Assembly: GCA_050084515.1 (NCBI GenBank)
Contig: CM114273.1
Location: 26,102,001 to 26,166,000, forward strand
Length of the DNA: 64,000 bases
Source: Blasia pusilla
Lineage: Eukaryota > Marchantiophyta > Marchantiopsida > Blasiales
Direction of reading: 5' to 3'
Shown here: one piece after another, positions 33,031-46,105 of the stretch
Layout of the letters: each line of letters opens with the position of its first letter
Numbering within the stretch: the first letter of the stretch is position 1
The notes under the pieces: generated by a model
Told to the model about the DNA's origin: nothing
What the model saw: the letters and a program-made list of their open reading frames with translations, nothing else
Database searches by the model: none
Program-made: the position numbers and the translations under genes

Positions 33031-33744
33031 TTGTGAGTGAAAGAGTTGCAAATTTGTGATTCCAATATGACAATGCAATAGCTAAGTTGCGTCTCGTATC
33101 ACTTGCGTGTAATTTTTTTTCTTTTAAAAAGATTAGATGTATATGTGAGAGGCCAAGCATATTTAACATGGTTGGATTCCCTACAATATCTTCCATAATT
33201 TGAACATTATCCCTCACCTTAAATTTTGGATTTAAAAGAAGAAAAGACTTTTTCAAACTATTATCTTAGAACAATATCAATTAATTATCTATAATTATAT
33301 GGTATGTATCTTAAAAATACATTTTTTATTTCTACAAACTTCAAAATTCCAAAGTATAAACTCTTTAAAGCATGTAAGAATTCTAAAAGAATTAATAATA
33401 TAACGAAATTCTTCCTTTGTCATTTGCATTTTGTGAAGACAACAATAATATATGGAAACATGTGCATCTAATATGGTTTCTCAATATAGATTACTATGAT
33501 ACTTTCCATTTCTTTCCATTCCTATTTGAATTTTAGCTTAAATTTGAAATTAGGAAATTCTAAATAAATTGAAGATTATCAATTTAAAATTTAAGAATAA
33601 TTTGGCTATTTAAAATTTCACCTTTGGTTTTATTTTAGAAATTTTAAATGTTTTTAAACTTCCAACCTTTCAAGTCCAAATTACTATCTACACGACATGC
33701 ATAATGAGACAAAATAATATGTCAATAAGACAAAGTAGTAACGG
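33031..33744. other. AT-rich spacer, no gene seen
   Basis: No supported feature. Confidence 0.4.
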
Positions 33745-33890
33745 GTCTGTGCCATGCACGGGAAATAAAAAAGTGTTTAAGAGCTAGTGTATAGCCCGTG
33801 AAGAGAAGAGATTAATAATGTTGCACACAAATTCAAATTCAAGTTTTTTCTTGTTGCCCTTAACATGTGAAATATTTTCTTGTTGCGGCC
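33745..33890. repeat. Dispersed repeat R1, partial second copy
   Basis: Carries GGAAATAAAAAAGTGTTTAA, GAGCTAGTGTATAGCCCG and TTGTTGCCCTTAACATGTGAAA in the order seen at 30095-30225. Confidence 0.7.
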
Positions 33891-36669
33891 CTTACATGTA
33901 CGCTTTCACATAAATCCCTCGTCGAGGCGACTCTATTATCCTTTTTTTGAGAATGCGCACTGCAAGTGTCCAAATCTCCACTACAGCAAATCCGGTCCAT
34001 CCATTTTCGCGCCGGATTCTAGTGCATCGTCCAATCCTAACACCCTAGTCAGATATTCGTACTACTCACGGGTATAAAGGACTTCATCGGCTTAGCCTCG
34101 TTATTACTCCCGGACCGTTATTTGCGGTGCACTTTGTCCGACGTCTCAATCTAATTAAACACTCATTCATCGATTTAGTCTCTCGCTTCTCATTGATTGA
34201 GTCTCATTCAGTGTCATGCTTCTCAGCTCTTTCGCGGCTACTGGCTGTTCGGGGCTGTTCGGAGCACTAACATCTTGTATTCCTCATTTTTTACCACTAC
34301 TTGCATACTCGCCATTTTTTTCCTACCTGTACGATGTCTCCTGGACACCCTGTCCACCCAATCCACACTCTTCACTTGAATCTACAATATGTACATTTCT
34401 CCGATGTCCCATACGCGCCCTCTAATGTTCTTTCTGTGTACTCACATACATTTTGCTATTTTTCTTTCTCTCCGGACTTTCTTTTCCATCTCGGATTCAG
34501 TCCCACATTGTGCTTGGTCTTGTTCTCTCTCAAGGACGACCTCTCATTCTCAATGGCCCTTATTCTTACAAGTTCTTACTCATCACCATATATACCAGTG
34601 TCCGCTCTTACGTTGTCACAAGCACTTGTTCTTTCTCACATCGCTATTGTTTGCTCACTACCTTAGTCTTTCTTATGTTCTGCCTTGTTGTTGTAGACTC
34701 TCCCTATCCCACAAATCTCCACTATACTCGAGAGTATCACATCATCGCATGATTGCAACGTCCAAGAATATCTCAAAGCTCTATCTTCTCTACAATTGCA
34801 GCAATCTATGTCGACGTGCCCATAGCCTTAGGTTCACTCGACTCCAACTCCTCTACGGCCGTTATATGATTCAACATACATCGCGGGAGAAAGTAATTAT
34901 TGAGTCTGAGGTGAACGAGAGATTCATAGGTTACAGCCTCGTTCCGAGTGCATCGCCGACTACTCGGTAACATTGACCTCCCATTCAGCGTTGCAACTTG
35001 CTTCACTTTTCGTTCCTCACTACGTAGATTTTGTTCTATTCTCCTCTACTACTGCCTTCTCCCCTTCTATCTGGATAAGTATCACTCCCACTAGCCAGTC
35101 CTTGCATATTTCCATGTTCTACGCATCCCATCGATTATCTTTTGATTCCTCAATACCTATATACTCGTTCCAATCTGCTTTGCAACTTCCTACTACACTT
35201 CTCGCCAACTTTATGTCGCTGCGACTCCCCATGGCTCTACTACCACACCAGTTCCTCGATTCATCTCGAGTATTAATACTGATCAGACAGTTCTTGAAGC
35301 CAATCGGTCACTCGATCTCGGCCTCCAACTGCAATAGGGAATCTTTAACCATTCCAAATCACAATCCGAACACACATCAGGAGACAATTTTGGGATACAT
35401 GATGGGCTCGAATATATACAGACCTTCATTATTTGTGTTGGGCTTGCATGCGAGCACATTCGATTTTGTCTGTACTCCTCCTCCTCGTTGTCATCAACAT
35501 CATCCCCTTCCTCTTCTTTTCTTCCTCCTCTTCCGTCTCCTCCTTGAACTCCACATACTCGTCCTCTTCTTCTTCTTCCCTTCAAATTCTTGCATTGCCA
35601 AACCGAGTGTGATTATAATCTACGTACCTTCACTAGTAGCCCCTACATACCGTTCAGCTTTGGCGAACATCCAACGAAATTAAATGATTGTTACAAGAAT
35701 CAAATTATCGTTACAGGTTTGAAAATGCCAACAAGACTTCTAGCTTTCTCACGCCAAAATTTTCGAGCACCATAAACTAGCAAGTGTCCATCCACACACT
35801 AGAAGGTATTTGCATTGTCAATTACCTCATGAATATCTCGTCCAGTTGTTCCAACCTCTGTCATTATCCACAACACAATTACACGATTCAACATCTGCAG
35901 CCGCGGAGATAATGATTGAATGATTACACACTTATCCGTCCGGAGTAGTCTGTAAACAATCTTGCAGCTTCTCTTTGTATTGCAAGGTCAAATTGTTTCT
36001 TCCATTAGCTAACTTCGTAGGTTGAATCTTTTACAAAGATTTCAAGTGATCTCCTTTCTTCATGCTGAATCGTACATATTCGTGTCGGATGCACTCTGTA
36101 TGTTTGCATGACACCCGGTCTCAACTAAATTTCCTTCCATTCGAGACTCCATAATTTTTCTTATGTTTGAATTTTCTTTCCTTCATTTTCCGCAGAAGGA
36201 ATTCTTGGCGTGTCTCAAAATTCACTCTAGATTCATGATGTCGCACTATACTCTCAATGTTGTCCGAGTCTTCCAAGATCTGTTTACACAGTCCTATGCA
36301 TCCATACTCTCAAACAATAGGCAGATTTGAATAACACTAACATCTTATCTGCATCACTGTGAGAGTGGCAAAAGTACTAAACACTCAGAGCGGCGTTGCG
36401 CAGGGCTTGGACATAGGTAGCAAGACTCTTTTTCTCTTCAATTGCGCATTTCTTTGTCAACTTACACACTGCCTCATTTTCACTCTACTCTAGTTCCTCA
36501 AAAGTTGTGATATCGTTCGGCATAAATTCGTAAAGGATGCTATCCGGTTGAGAAGTGAACGGCAGATTAGATTTGACCAGATTGCTTTCCTTTGTTGAAG
36601 TACACGAAAATCAGGCCCTCAGGTATGTCCACCTCATAACTTTCTACTTCTGCTCCCTATTTCTTACCA
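33891..36669. other. Pyrimidine-rich region, no gene supported
   Basis: The plus strand is rich in C and T and therefore open over long stretches (for example 34973-35683), giving peptides dominated by Ser, Leu and Phe. A short stretch near 34380-34440 faintly recalls a copia protease end, but not enough to call. No introns or domains are supported. Confidence 0.35.
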
Positions 36670-37430
36670 TACTATTATGTTCTTATGCACACTCTCTTCC
36701 ATAAATTACAACACCCATTACCCCGGGAGTCGATCACAATATCTCCCACCATCCTCTGTCCCAATACAACCGCCCATCTCACGACCTACCACAATGGTCA
36801 ACTCATGAAAGATGGGAATCCACCAATAACCATCACTTTCATTCCTATGTATACTTCTTCTATTTTGTACGCCTTTATAAGGTATAGTTATTCGCTTTAA
36901 CATAACTACAATTACAATCCCTGGAATTCTGCCGATTATGAGTTTAGGCACGAGGATAACGTCCTCACTGAAATTTTTCCCAATCGGGTACTTTATAGCA
37001 CTATAACAGCTATATCTTCCTCAACGGTTGTATTTACTTTTGGGAAATTTAGTTCTTTATTTTGCAGACTTTCATAGGTCTACTAGCTCCATCTTAACTT
37101 GAATGTGTCACTGTCTCTCCCACCCTCCTCAATCCTCATACGACCCTCCATCTCAACGACTACGAAACTAATATGCTCGTGGCAGGTCCGCCTACGCCAA
37201 TACGAATCATTTTCAATCATATCTAGATCACTTCCATTTTTCAACGCATTTATAAGATCATCTTTTTCACTTTAATGTACCTACACTTAGGGTCTCTAGA
37301 GTTCTGCCGATTGTGACTTTAGCCACAAGGATAAGTTCCTCTTGGAGATATTCACAATTGTGAGAACTTTAGAGGCACTATGACAAGTAGATCTACCTCA
37401 AGAATTAACTTTCATTATTAAAGCGTTAGT
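36670..37430. repeat. Diverged tandem repeat, unit about 373 bp
   Basis: TTCTGCCGATTATGAGTTTAGGCACGAGGATAACGTCCTC-like text at about 36928 recurs at about 37301, and other blocks (ATTTATAAG near a CACTTTAA, GCACTATGACA) keep the same spacing. A third partial unit may lie near 37710. Confidence 0.5.
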
Positions 37431-38161
37431 TTGTTTTCTATACTTGCTCTTACCCTTGACTCAATTATATCATGGATTTCTCTAACTCACAATACTACCA
37501 TCATATTCAGATCCTTGTTTCTTTGTTTTTTCTTTCAAAATCTCTACACTCTCCTAGCTTACAATTACATTACTCTCCACACAATGGTTGAACAAATGAA
37601 GTTATTTATACTATTTCAACGTAGAGATTTTAGATTGATCAATCCATTTACACTACCATATATCAACGTCTATATCCAGCTTTTCACTCTCTTCTTGTTT
37701 TCTTTTGCAAACTTTGATAGATCTACTATCTCCATCTTAACTTCGCAGCTGTACAACAATCAGGTGAGTAACTACATACTCCATACATCTCTGATATTTT
37801 TTCTATTTTTCTTTGAGTTGGATTAGATACACACTACCATAGTTGCAACTTCTTTATGGGTGAAACTTTTTTGGTATCTTAGATTCTACCTTTACAAGTA
37901 ATACAAATTCAGTTTCTTTTAATGAGGACCAACTCACATAGAAGTGGACAAAGCCATATAGTCATTAGAACTCTACGTAAGCAGAGACTACTTGACAAAG
38001 GTCATCTACAATAAAATAGAAACAGTGCACGTGTGAGACAGAGATGGCAAAGTATGATGAATTGCAAACGTACATATCAACTCTCACCCTTAGCTCAGCA
38101 GCTACTATCAAAGTGGTCATCAATGACATCTTAGTTTATACCTGAAATGCAGTGTTGTGGA
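37431..38161. other. AT-rich spacer, no gene seen
   Basis: No supported feature. It ends directly at repeat B1 of copy D. Confidence 0.4.
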
Positions 38162-38468
38162 TGTCGTGCGCATACACATCGCTACACAACATACATCGTT
38201 GTCGACAAATATACACACAAACACGCAGGATCCCATGCTAACTCATGGCATCCAAACAACGAGACAAAAAGTACCACAATATCTCCAATCGCCCCTCACA
38301 TAGTGGTTAGGTCCCTCTAACTCTAGACAACCATCTATCCCTACCTACCATGATATACATCTCTCATACGCTACGAGCAAGAAGTTTGGGTGCTCATATG
38401 GCCCCATCGTTAGTCGCCTTCTTGTCATCCATATCACAGACACAAGTCAGAATCTAGAACTACCTACC

Positions 38469-38819
38469 CTATGAACATCTGGGACACATCCATGGTCCCT
38501 CGGGAACCCTACTGAGAGATGGCGTCACACATGCCATATGCCATCCTCTCGAACACCCATCAGAGACTAGCATAGTGGCTACACCACAAGCGTAACCACA
38601 CAACATACATCGCAAGCCTACAAGAACTACTGCTAAGCTCGAATCAACTGTACCATGAATGTTTGGAAGATGACATGGCGCACAATTACGCACATGGTCC
38701 TTCCAAACCATACCATCATGTCCCTCCAATAAGAGAACACATGATGGAAAAATCTCACGCACTCTCAAGATGGTGCGCCCTGTAGTCACATCCAACATCG
38801 TGGTTGCTCTCTGCTGCAA
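38469..38819 (-). pseudogene. Integrase tail and PHD finger, copy D
   Basis: VWKDHVRNCAPCHLPN leads into LRCMLCGYACGVATMLVSDGC, SRGWHMACV and GPWMCPRC. The final C-x2-C is intact, and the third ligand is Ser instead of Cys. Together with copies A, B, C and N this defines the finger as C-x2-C-x11-C-x2-C-x4-H-x2-C, about 13 residues, C-x2-C. Confidence 0.82.
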
Positions 38820-39900
38820 ATAGATATAGTCTCCTTGATGAAACCTCCGGATAGTAGGTCAATAACCCTTCCCTCTCCCCCCGAATAGTCGTATGCCTCA
38901 ATGTATCCCAATGTTGCACAATCGCAAAGTTCTCAAACATCATGGACATCACTCTCCGAAATAACTCAGCCCTTTGAGAATATGCTTGCATCCATACATC
39001 AGGTCATCAAGGTTCAACACCTCACCAACATCTTGACAAATGGCCGAAGGTAAATCTGGCTCTTGGCCATACAAAAGCAAGTACGGTGAGAAAGACGCTA
39101 AGGATGCCTGCTTGCTAAATGTGTATCCCATAGCCAACCACGGTAACTAGAGGTCCCAATCTCTTAGGTGACCTCTCTGCAAGCGATACTTGCGTAATCC
39201 TCTCTTCATTGTCTGCCCAACCCGCTCTGCTAGTCCATCTGCCTCTAGATAATCTCGCAAAGTAGTGCGGTGATCAATCAGTGCCTTATCACACAAGGCC
39301 TGAAACTCCCTGCGAAACTTTGTACCCTGGTTTGTCAACACCTCAACTCGTGCCCCGTAATGACTCATCACTCGATCTAGGAAGGCATACACTACTCCAT
39401 TACTCGCTTTGTTAAGCAATGCAACCAACTCTATCTACTTCGAGAAGTGATCGACCATCACCAACACATAACGACTATGGCGCTCCGTCAAAGGCAAAGG
39501 TCTTGCAAAATCCGAACTCCATCTATAACCTAAAACCATGATCGGAAGTGGATGCAACTGTGGAGTCAAAGCATTGAACAATGCCTGGACTCAATCACAA
39601 ACCATTCAACTAACAACAAACTGCTAAACATCAGTGTGCATGCCTCGCCACCAATATTGAATTTGGAGCAAGCTGTACGTCCGCTTCACTCCAAAATGAC
39701 CCAACTCCTCGTGGGCATGACGCACCAAACGTGCTCTCTGCAAAGGATGAGGCACTATACGCACTCTACCATCCTCCCAAACTCGCAACATATGTGTCCC
39801 CTCCCACCGAAACCGTCTGGCTCGTTGTAGGATCCGATCTCGCTCTCTAGCACCCACTATGCTCGTGATGCTGCCCGTACGCAAGTACTCCAAGACCACT
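38820..39900 (-). pseudogene. DDE integrase of copy D, second catalytic Asp lost
   Basis: The HHCC domain (AHEELGHFGVKRT, YWWRGM) is followed by several TAG/TAA codons. The core keeps SDFARP and YLEADGLAERV, but LTDQG reads LTNQGTKF, so the second catalytic Asp is Asn. The tail SKQASLASFSPYLLLYGQEPDLP and the VLNLDD segment follow. Confidence 0.8.
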
Positions 39901-40481
39901 CCATGGTCATGAATGTCTCAGCCACCTATCGTCTCCTCATTGCCCTCTGGATCTAAGGAATCTCCATTAGCCCTCGCAACCGAAGTCTCAACAACTTGGC
40001 TCTCCATAGCCAACAAGCCTAAATAGGGTGACGTGTGCCATCTTAACACCAACTCCTCATCACTCTCACCATGCCAAGGAGCTTGAGTTGCATCTCGCTG
40101 ACTCGCGCATCGGTTACAGCTCAAACCATATGCATCCTGGTTGAGCGTCCTTGGTCTATGCACCACCTGCAAGTCAAACTCCTGCAACGGCTCTAGTTGG
40201 GGCTTGGAGCCGTCCTTTCCGTATGCAATTGGAAAGGACGTCCCCTTATCGGTCTCCTCAATATAGGCGGACATCAATATGTCCTTGAGCAGCTAAAATG
40301 CTCTCTCCTGCTCATCCCCCTACTGCCACTTGTGATCCATCTTGGTCAGCAAGATTAGTGGCTTCGCAATCGAACTGAAAACCTTAACGTACCATTGATA
40401 GAAGTTCATCAATCCCATGAATCCACAAACTCGACTCACATCTATGGGGCGTGGAATGCGTGAAATAGCCTTTACCTTTGT
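39901..40481 (-). pseudogene. Shortened RNase H and connector, copy D
   Basis: After the thumb (IDVSRVCGF...MNFYQWYVKVFS) the frame reaches LKDILMSAYIEETDKGTSFPI, a stretch unlike other copies, then FDLQVVHRP. The RNase H centre with its catalytic Asp and Glu is missing, a loss of roughly 270 bases. The WHGESDEELV connector is preserved. Confidence 0.7.
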
Positions 40482-41180
40482 CTATTGCACACCAAGGTCC
40501 CGTGGGTATATCATATGACCCAGGTACTCAATATGGTCGTAGAAGAACTTGCACTTGCCTAGATGTAGCTTGAGCCCATGTAATTGCAATCGTAGAAACA
40601 CCTCTTCTAGATTTCGCTCATACTCCTCAACCGTGGTGCTAAAGACTACGATGTCATCAATATAACACCTAGCAAAATCCAGACCTATCAAGATCCTATC
40701 CATGACCCTCTGAAACTCATCTGGGGCATTCTTTAACCCAATGGTAAGAACCGCCACTAGTACAAGAAATCCTTCCCATGAGGATCGATGCCCCAAAATA
40801 TCGTCTTCTGCATGTCCTCCAATCTGATTGGCAGCTGATGGTATCCGGCTCGCAAATCCAATGAAGTGAAAACCTTTGCATGCCCAATTGCATAAAAGAT
40901 CTCCTCAGGGGTGGGAATGGCATACCTATCGGACTACGTCTGCCGATTGATAGGTCGGTAATCTCCACACATCCGCCTATCCGTCCAGTTGCCATGCACA
41001 TCTTTCTTGGCGGGCATGACAATGGCAGATGCATACTCTCCATGTGACATCTCCACTAGTCCTGCTCCAACCAAGTCCCGGCTCTTACTTTGAATCAGAG
41101 CCCTCTCCATATCACTGTACCTGTAGGGTCGTCGGAAGATCGGCGTATCACTCGACTACTCAATACAGATCCCTGGACCC
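40482..41180 (-). pseudogene. Reverse transcriptase of copy D
   Basis: DTPIFRRPYRYSDMERALIQ, MSHGEYASAIVMPAKKDVHG, NWTDRRMCGDYRPINRQT, FTSLDLRAGYHQLPIRLED, then RFLPLG and FQRVMDRILIGLDFARCYIDDIVVFST, with both catalytic Asp residues. A frameshift lies near 40750-40790 and several stops occur. It shows the RT sequence that copy B has lost. Confidence 0.85.
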
Positions 41181-42114
41181 TTCAGCGTACCCAAATCGTG
41201 CATGCTAAATGAAAAACAACTCCTATAACTACTCTGGAACTAATGTAACTGGCGTCGCTCTCCTTATGTCAACTTAGGGCCCATATCTGACTCCGAAGTT
41301 TCCATCGTGACTACCGTACGACTCTCTGGCGCGGGTGTTGGTGGTTGCTATAGTGCAACCACCGACACCGAGTTCTCTTATCTCAGACAACAAAACTCGA
41401 TTGCTCTCCTGTAGCCACCTACAAAATCTGATCTCCATGTGCAGTACCCGTAACCACGTTCGATACTGTGACTACCATCTCCTGTCGTACCTGCAAAACA
41501 TCCCAAGAAGTCCAAGGGTGTCTCTCCCGATCACCCCTGGTGTGTCGATCTCCTCAAGTCTTGCCCCCAGCCATTGCCTCAACCATCTTGGTAGGCATGG
41601 GGCTCACCAACGCAACAATTGTGATCTCTGGCATCCTCAAACGACGCTGCTCAGCTACACCTAAGCTGAAAATCCATGTCAAGCAATTCAGGTCCATCGC
41701 CTAACCCCACACATGATGTCGTGATGCCTCTAATAGTTACGGTACTATCGTCATTCCTATGGGGAATCCCATTGTTTTCTCTCGCTCATCGGCGTTGGGC
41801 TCCACCAACCTCTCTACCTACTCATCCCAAACCAAGCCAGGTCTGGCCTCCTTGAATGCATAGGAAGCAGGCAAACTCACCAACGTGGGAAAGGCTGCTC
41901 GCAGCATGCCAAACCTGATGACCATAGTCAATGGCGGTCGACCATCGTGCCTCAGTGCCTGTGATAGACGACCTCAATCTAGAATAGAATCTACCAAAAA
42001 ATTAGAGGGGTGCTCCACCCTTGCATACACCCTCCGCAAAACCTCACGTTGGACCTAGTTGGTCCACCAAAGATGCGGGTGGTGTGCTTTAGAACCTATA
42101 CTCGCCGCATCCAA
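41181..42114 (-). pseudogene. C-terminal part of Dnmt3-like methyltransferase and spacer to RT, copy D
   Basis: LDAARIGSKAHHPHLWWTN (motif VIII region) is the first readable part at about 42110. FPTLVSLPASYAF, GLVWDE and the VEPNADERE stretch before motif IX follow, then LGDGPELLDMDF where motif X should be, in a shifted frame. The spacer to RT (LQQPPTPAPESRTVVTMET) keeps Gln codons where copy A has a TAG. Confidence 0.7.
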
Positions 42115-43180
42115 AAATAGTGATGAGCTCTTCCATGCACGCACCGGATGTGCACTCATTACCACTCACAAAAATGGTATTAAAAAATTTGGCGGGGGAC
42201 AACGTCTGTCCTACCAAGTCCTAGTTGATTGTCTCGGAGACGCGCAAATCGGCTATGCACTTGCTACCGCTGTTGTATGCTGTGTGGTCCGTCGACGCTT
42301 CAAGACCGCTACCCAATTGTCGGACCTCCTAGTGTCGAAAAGATACTAAGCCACCGTGTAGCCGTGCGTTGTTCCATCCGACCTTGCGTTACTGCCGCCG
42401 TAGAGCCGCGCGTCTTAATCTCTGTCCCAAACCGCCGCGGCTGCTTGTGTTCGCGGTTAGTCATTTGCATTTTTTTATTGATGGGGTTTTAGTGTTTTTT
42501 TGCTTTGTTATGCCGTGATTTTTAGCCGCGCGAGGACGATCGAGTACCGTGCCGTGACACCATAGCCACAACACGCCGCCGATTGCCGCGGCGTGCCGTA
42601 TGTGGCCGCACCGCACAGTCTCGATTTCTGAGCGGCACCAACACTGGAGAGCAGAGCGTGTATTGCTGTTGAGGAGGGTAGGCTATTGAGTGATGCACCA
42701 TTTTACCGAGTGTCGTGACGTTTGTAGCCGTTCAGTGGCGCTAGTGCTGCACCGTACCGATGGACCTGCAGCGCACATCGAGGAGATTTGAGCATCGTGA
42801 GTACTAGAGGAGTACGACTTGCTGCTTGGAGGAGTTTTCTTCACAACCAAGTTGGGGTCGAGATTTTTCAGTTGCTGAGGCACGACATCGACACTTGTTG
42901 TCAAGTTATCCATTTTGGTCTTTTACTCTACACGTGTTAGGGATTTTTGGGTATTGGGAAGTTACGTGGGATATTGGGCTTCGTGCTGATGCTGAGAGCA
43001 TAATTGATGTATGGATTAAGGGACAAAGACCTGTGTGGATATCCAAAGTTGAGGGTGTGTCCTATCGATGAGATGATAGGATAGTAGAGGATTGGCCGCA
43101 CCATGCCGCTTGTTGCCGCACAACACACGTCTTAGTGAGAGAGTGTAGATTGAGTGCCGCCTGTTTAGTTGAGTAGTTGA
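42115..43180 (+). other. Leader region of copy EG
   Basis: GC-rich and CG-rich DNA (GCCGCGG, GTGCCGTATG and similar blocks) between the end of copy D and gag. Related text stands in the leader of N near 51600-51900 (complement), so it belongs to the family rather than to the host. No A1 end was found for this copy. Confidence 0.5.
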
Positions 43181-43881
43181 GTGATTACTCATGAGGTTGA
43201 GAGTGATCATGTGAGAGGGGCACGAGGGTCATCACGTTGTTCTTTTGGGACTTTGAGAGGTGAGGTGGTGGACCGGAGGGTAGCTGTAGAGGGTTTACCC
43301 CAGATGGTGCGAGGTTTCGAGAGTCTCCACGTGAGAGACCACCTTGATCTCCTTCTGTGTCATCTTTAGACGAGGGGGAGAGTGTAGAGAAGTGTGCTAG
43401 TGATCCACCGCACACATTGAGTGGTCCTACTAGTTGGGCGTACCAGATGGACAATCGGGACCGAGATAAGGGACCGCGTAGGTTTTCGGGTGTTATAGGC
43501 ACCATAGAGCTATGCGACTTCATTGCGGAGTTTAGGAGTTCGTGTGACTCACAACAGGCTAGGAACTCTAGAGAGTTCAACCTGTTTATAGCATGGAACG
43601 GTATGTTCCAGCATTTAGGGGGGCATCCATGGACGATTGCTATCAGTTCTCCCACATATATGCTCAAGAGATTGAGGCATGGCGACTCTACTATGATCCA
43701 CACTATGTGTCATGGACTGAGCCATTTCTCGATGAGGAGGAGTCAGGAGACGGTTCCTCCATCAATGATGTTGTAGGAGATTTGACTCACACTGAAGCTG
43801 TTGCATTGTCGAGTCCAGTTCGTCCCAGGTTCAACCCCGTGGTTGAGTTCTTCGCGATACTGGACCGGACCCTGCGGACAC
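43181..43881 (+). pseudogene. gag, first part, copy EG
   Basis: SGPTSWAYQMDN, GTIELCDFIAEF and SQQARNSREFNLFIAWNGMFQHL match gag of copy F. A run of six G near 43618 shifts the frame to DDCYQFSHIYAQEIEAWRLYY and HYVSWTEPF. FNPVVEFF joins AILDRTLRTL with 54 codons of the F gag missing between them. It would form the capsid-like particle protein. Confidence 0.75.
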
Positions 43882-44656
43882 TATCATGCGCATACACATT
43901 GCTACACAACATACATCACTCTCATCGAACACACACACAAACACGCACGATCCCATGCTAACTCATGGCATCCAAACAACAAGACAAGAAGTACCAAAAT
44001 ATCTCCAATTAAAGTAAGATCCAATCTCTCTCTACACCATCTCACACCATAGCTCTCAAAGGTGTGCACTCTCTCTCATGTTAAACCAAACCCACTCTCC
44101 TAATGAGAGGCTTGGGTTACACTCACAAGGTAAGGGACCATAGCTCCTCCGCCTTATGCAAAGAGGTTCAACAAAGAGAGAATGAGCTCTCAAGCTCTCT
44201 CTCCTTGAGGTATACCCCTCCCCTCTCCCAAGCTCTCTCCATGGTAACCTATGCTCCCAAGTCATCTCCTTGGCTCTTGACCTGATGTAGGAAGTTAAGG
44301 GCCACTTACCAGAAATAGAAAGTCGATCATATACTCAAAATGGTACTTACCTAAAATAGTAAGTTCTTCAATATGGCTCCAAATGAGCCGAAACGAAGGG
44401 GAAACCTGCTCTCTTATGTTTCCCGAGAGCCTTAAGAGGTCATCCTCAACCTACTGAGCCTGTCCTCCGCTACTCACGAAGGCGCTCTACTAGATCTCAC
44501 CGATCTATCCTAAGGGACGTGACAGCTATTATGCGCATACACATCGCTACTCAACATACATCCCTGTCACCAAACACACACACACAAACACGCACGATCC
44601 CATACTAACTCATGGCATCCAAACAACAAGACAAGAAGTACCAAAATATCTCCAAT
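43882..44656 (-). repeat. 3' terminal B1-GC-A2-B2 region of element N
   Basis: B1 44656-44527, spacer GC 44526-44525, A2 44524-44011, B2 44009-43882. B1 and B2 share the TTTGTGTGTG, CCATGAGTTAG and GGATGCC blocks and end GCGCATAATA and GCGCATGATA, C-to-T variants of the usual GCGCACGACA. A2 starts TGTCACGTCC, the same as A1 at 53249. Confidence 0.85.
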
Positions 44657-44854
44657 CGGCCCCCTAGTTGGTGGTTAGCTCCCTCTAACTCCAGATAGCC
44701 ATCTATCCCTACCTACCATGACATACATCTCTCGGACGCTAAGAGCAAGAAGGCTGGGTGCTCATGTGGCCCCATTGTTAGTAGCCTTCTTGTCATCCAT
44801 GTGAGAGACATAGGTCGGAATGTAGAACTACCTACTCTATGTACATTTGGGATA

Positions 44855-45272
44855 CATCCATCGTCCCTAAGGAACCCTAGTGAGAGGTGGCGTCAAACAT
44901 GCCATATGCCATCCTCTCAAACACCCATCACAGACTAGCATAGTGGTTGCACCACGGGCAGAACCACACAACATACACCGCAAGCCTGCATGAACTATTG
45001 CTAAGCTCGGATCAACTCTACCGTCAATGTTTTAAAGATGACATGACGCACAGTTACGCACATGGTCCTTCCAAACCATACCATCGCGTCCCTCCAATAA
45101 AAGAACACCGGATGGCAAAACCTTACGCACTCTCAAGATGGTGCGTCCTGCGGTCACATCCAACGTCGTGGGTGTTGTCTGCTACAAGTAGATATAGTCT
45201 CCCAAATGAAACCTCCGGATAGTAGATCGATAACCACCTCCCCGAATAGTCGCATACCTCAACGTATCTCGA
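44855..45272 (-). pseudogene. Integrase tail and PHD finger, element N
   Basis: On the minus strand: RDTLRYATIRGGGYRSTIRRFH, YLQ..PTTLDVTAGRTIL, VWKDHVRNCASCH, then LRCMLCGSARGATTMLVCDGC, LRGWHMACL and GRWMYPKC. All ligands except Cys7 (Tyr) are kept. The 5' side is cut at 45272 by element H. Confidence 0.78.
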
Positions 45273-45659
45273 CGTAAATTATAATCACACTTGTATCCAA
45301 TGAATCGGTGCTCATCTGGGTGAACACCTCTTCAAGACTATCCCCAAAATCCTCTTCTTCATACATCCCACTAATGAACTCTTCATCTAATAGAACACCC
45401 TCATATTTTAACAAACCCTTTTTTTTTTTTTTTTTTTTTCCAGAAAACGCCTTTTCTTTTCATTCATTTCTTTCATTATTTGGAATCTACTAGACCACGA
45501 AGAAAAACATTGAGAAAACCCACACCTAAACATATATGATTCTTCCCCTTCTGCTAGCGGAAGACTCTTTCTTTTCTCTGTATCCCCATATTCCCGCTCT
45601 ACAGGAGTGCTAACTGAAAATCCGAAAATTCCTTCCCTACCTTCATAGGACCATCTGTC

Positions 45660-46105
45660 AACTTCTCCCTGTTCCTTTCATGACCTACTCGTATAGTAAA
45701 TAATTGAACCGATCTTGTTCCATCCTCACTTCTAATACGGGCATAATGAGACCCATCATCCATGACTTTGGTCTCCATTCTAGATGTTGTGATGTAAGGT
45801 TGCCCAAGAATCAGAGGAAAAGCAGCTCCATTCTAAACAAATATTTTTTTCTCAATCAACACATCTTCAATACAAGTTTTGACGGATGGACAAGCACCGT
45901 AGAGTTCACCTTTTTGGTTGTTAGACGCTCGTAGTACCCATCCATGCCCTATATCAATTGGCCACATCCCTTTGTCGTATACACTTTGCGACATGATGTT
46001 GATCTTCGAACCATGATCAACGAGAGCCAAGTTGAACTCTAACCTCCGTCGTTGCACGCGCCCAATATGACCGAGAATAGTGTCCACCATTGTGCCTTTC
46101 TTCAC
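45660..46105 (-). pseudogene. Aspartic protease of element H
   Basis: LEFNLALVDHGSKINIMSQSVYDKG carries the retropepsin active site in the form D-H-G-S, followed by GHGWVLRASNNQKGELYGACP and ATPLILGQPYITTSR-type text across a stop at 45836. The D-H-G-S variant (instead of D-T-G-S or D-S-G-A) is notable. It should process the gag-pol product of H. Confidence 0.65.

Larger units (their letters stand above)
38162..42114 (-). mobile_element. Ty3/gypsy-type element copy D with methyltransferase and PHD finger, 5' truncated
   Basis: On the minus strand: MTase from motif VIII onward, RT, shortened RNase H, integrase, PHD finger, G-tract, B1. The 5' part is cut at about 42114 inside the MTase, next to the leader of copy EG. 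The 3' end stops at the end of B1 (38162), with no A2-B2 behind it. Many stops. B1 (38278-38162) belongs to the same subfamily as N, sharing the CCATGCTAACTCATGG block. Confidence 0.88.

Noticed and set aside
33891-36669. Long plus-strand open frames, and a possible copia protease end near 34380-34440
   Set aside because: The frames follow from pyrimidine-rich composition; the copia resemblance is a few residues only and no second domain supports it.
43882-44656. Calling the element a DIRS/Ngaro element because of its split repeats
   Set aside because: No tyrosine recombinase is seen; the family encodes an HHCC/DDE integrase, and the insertion has a 4-bp duplication.
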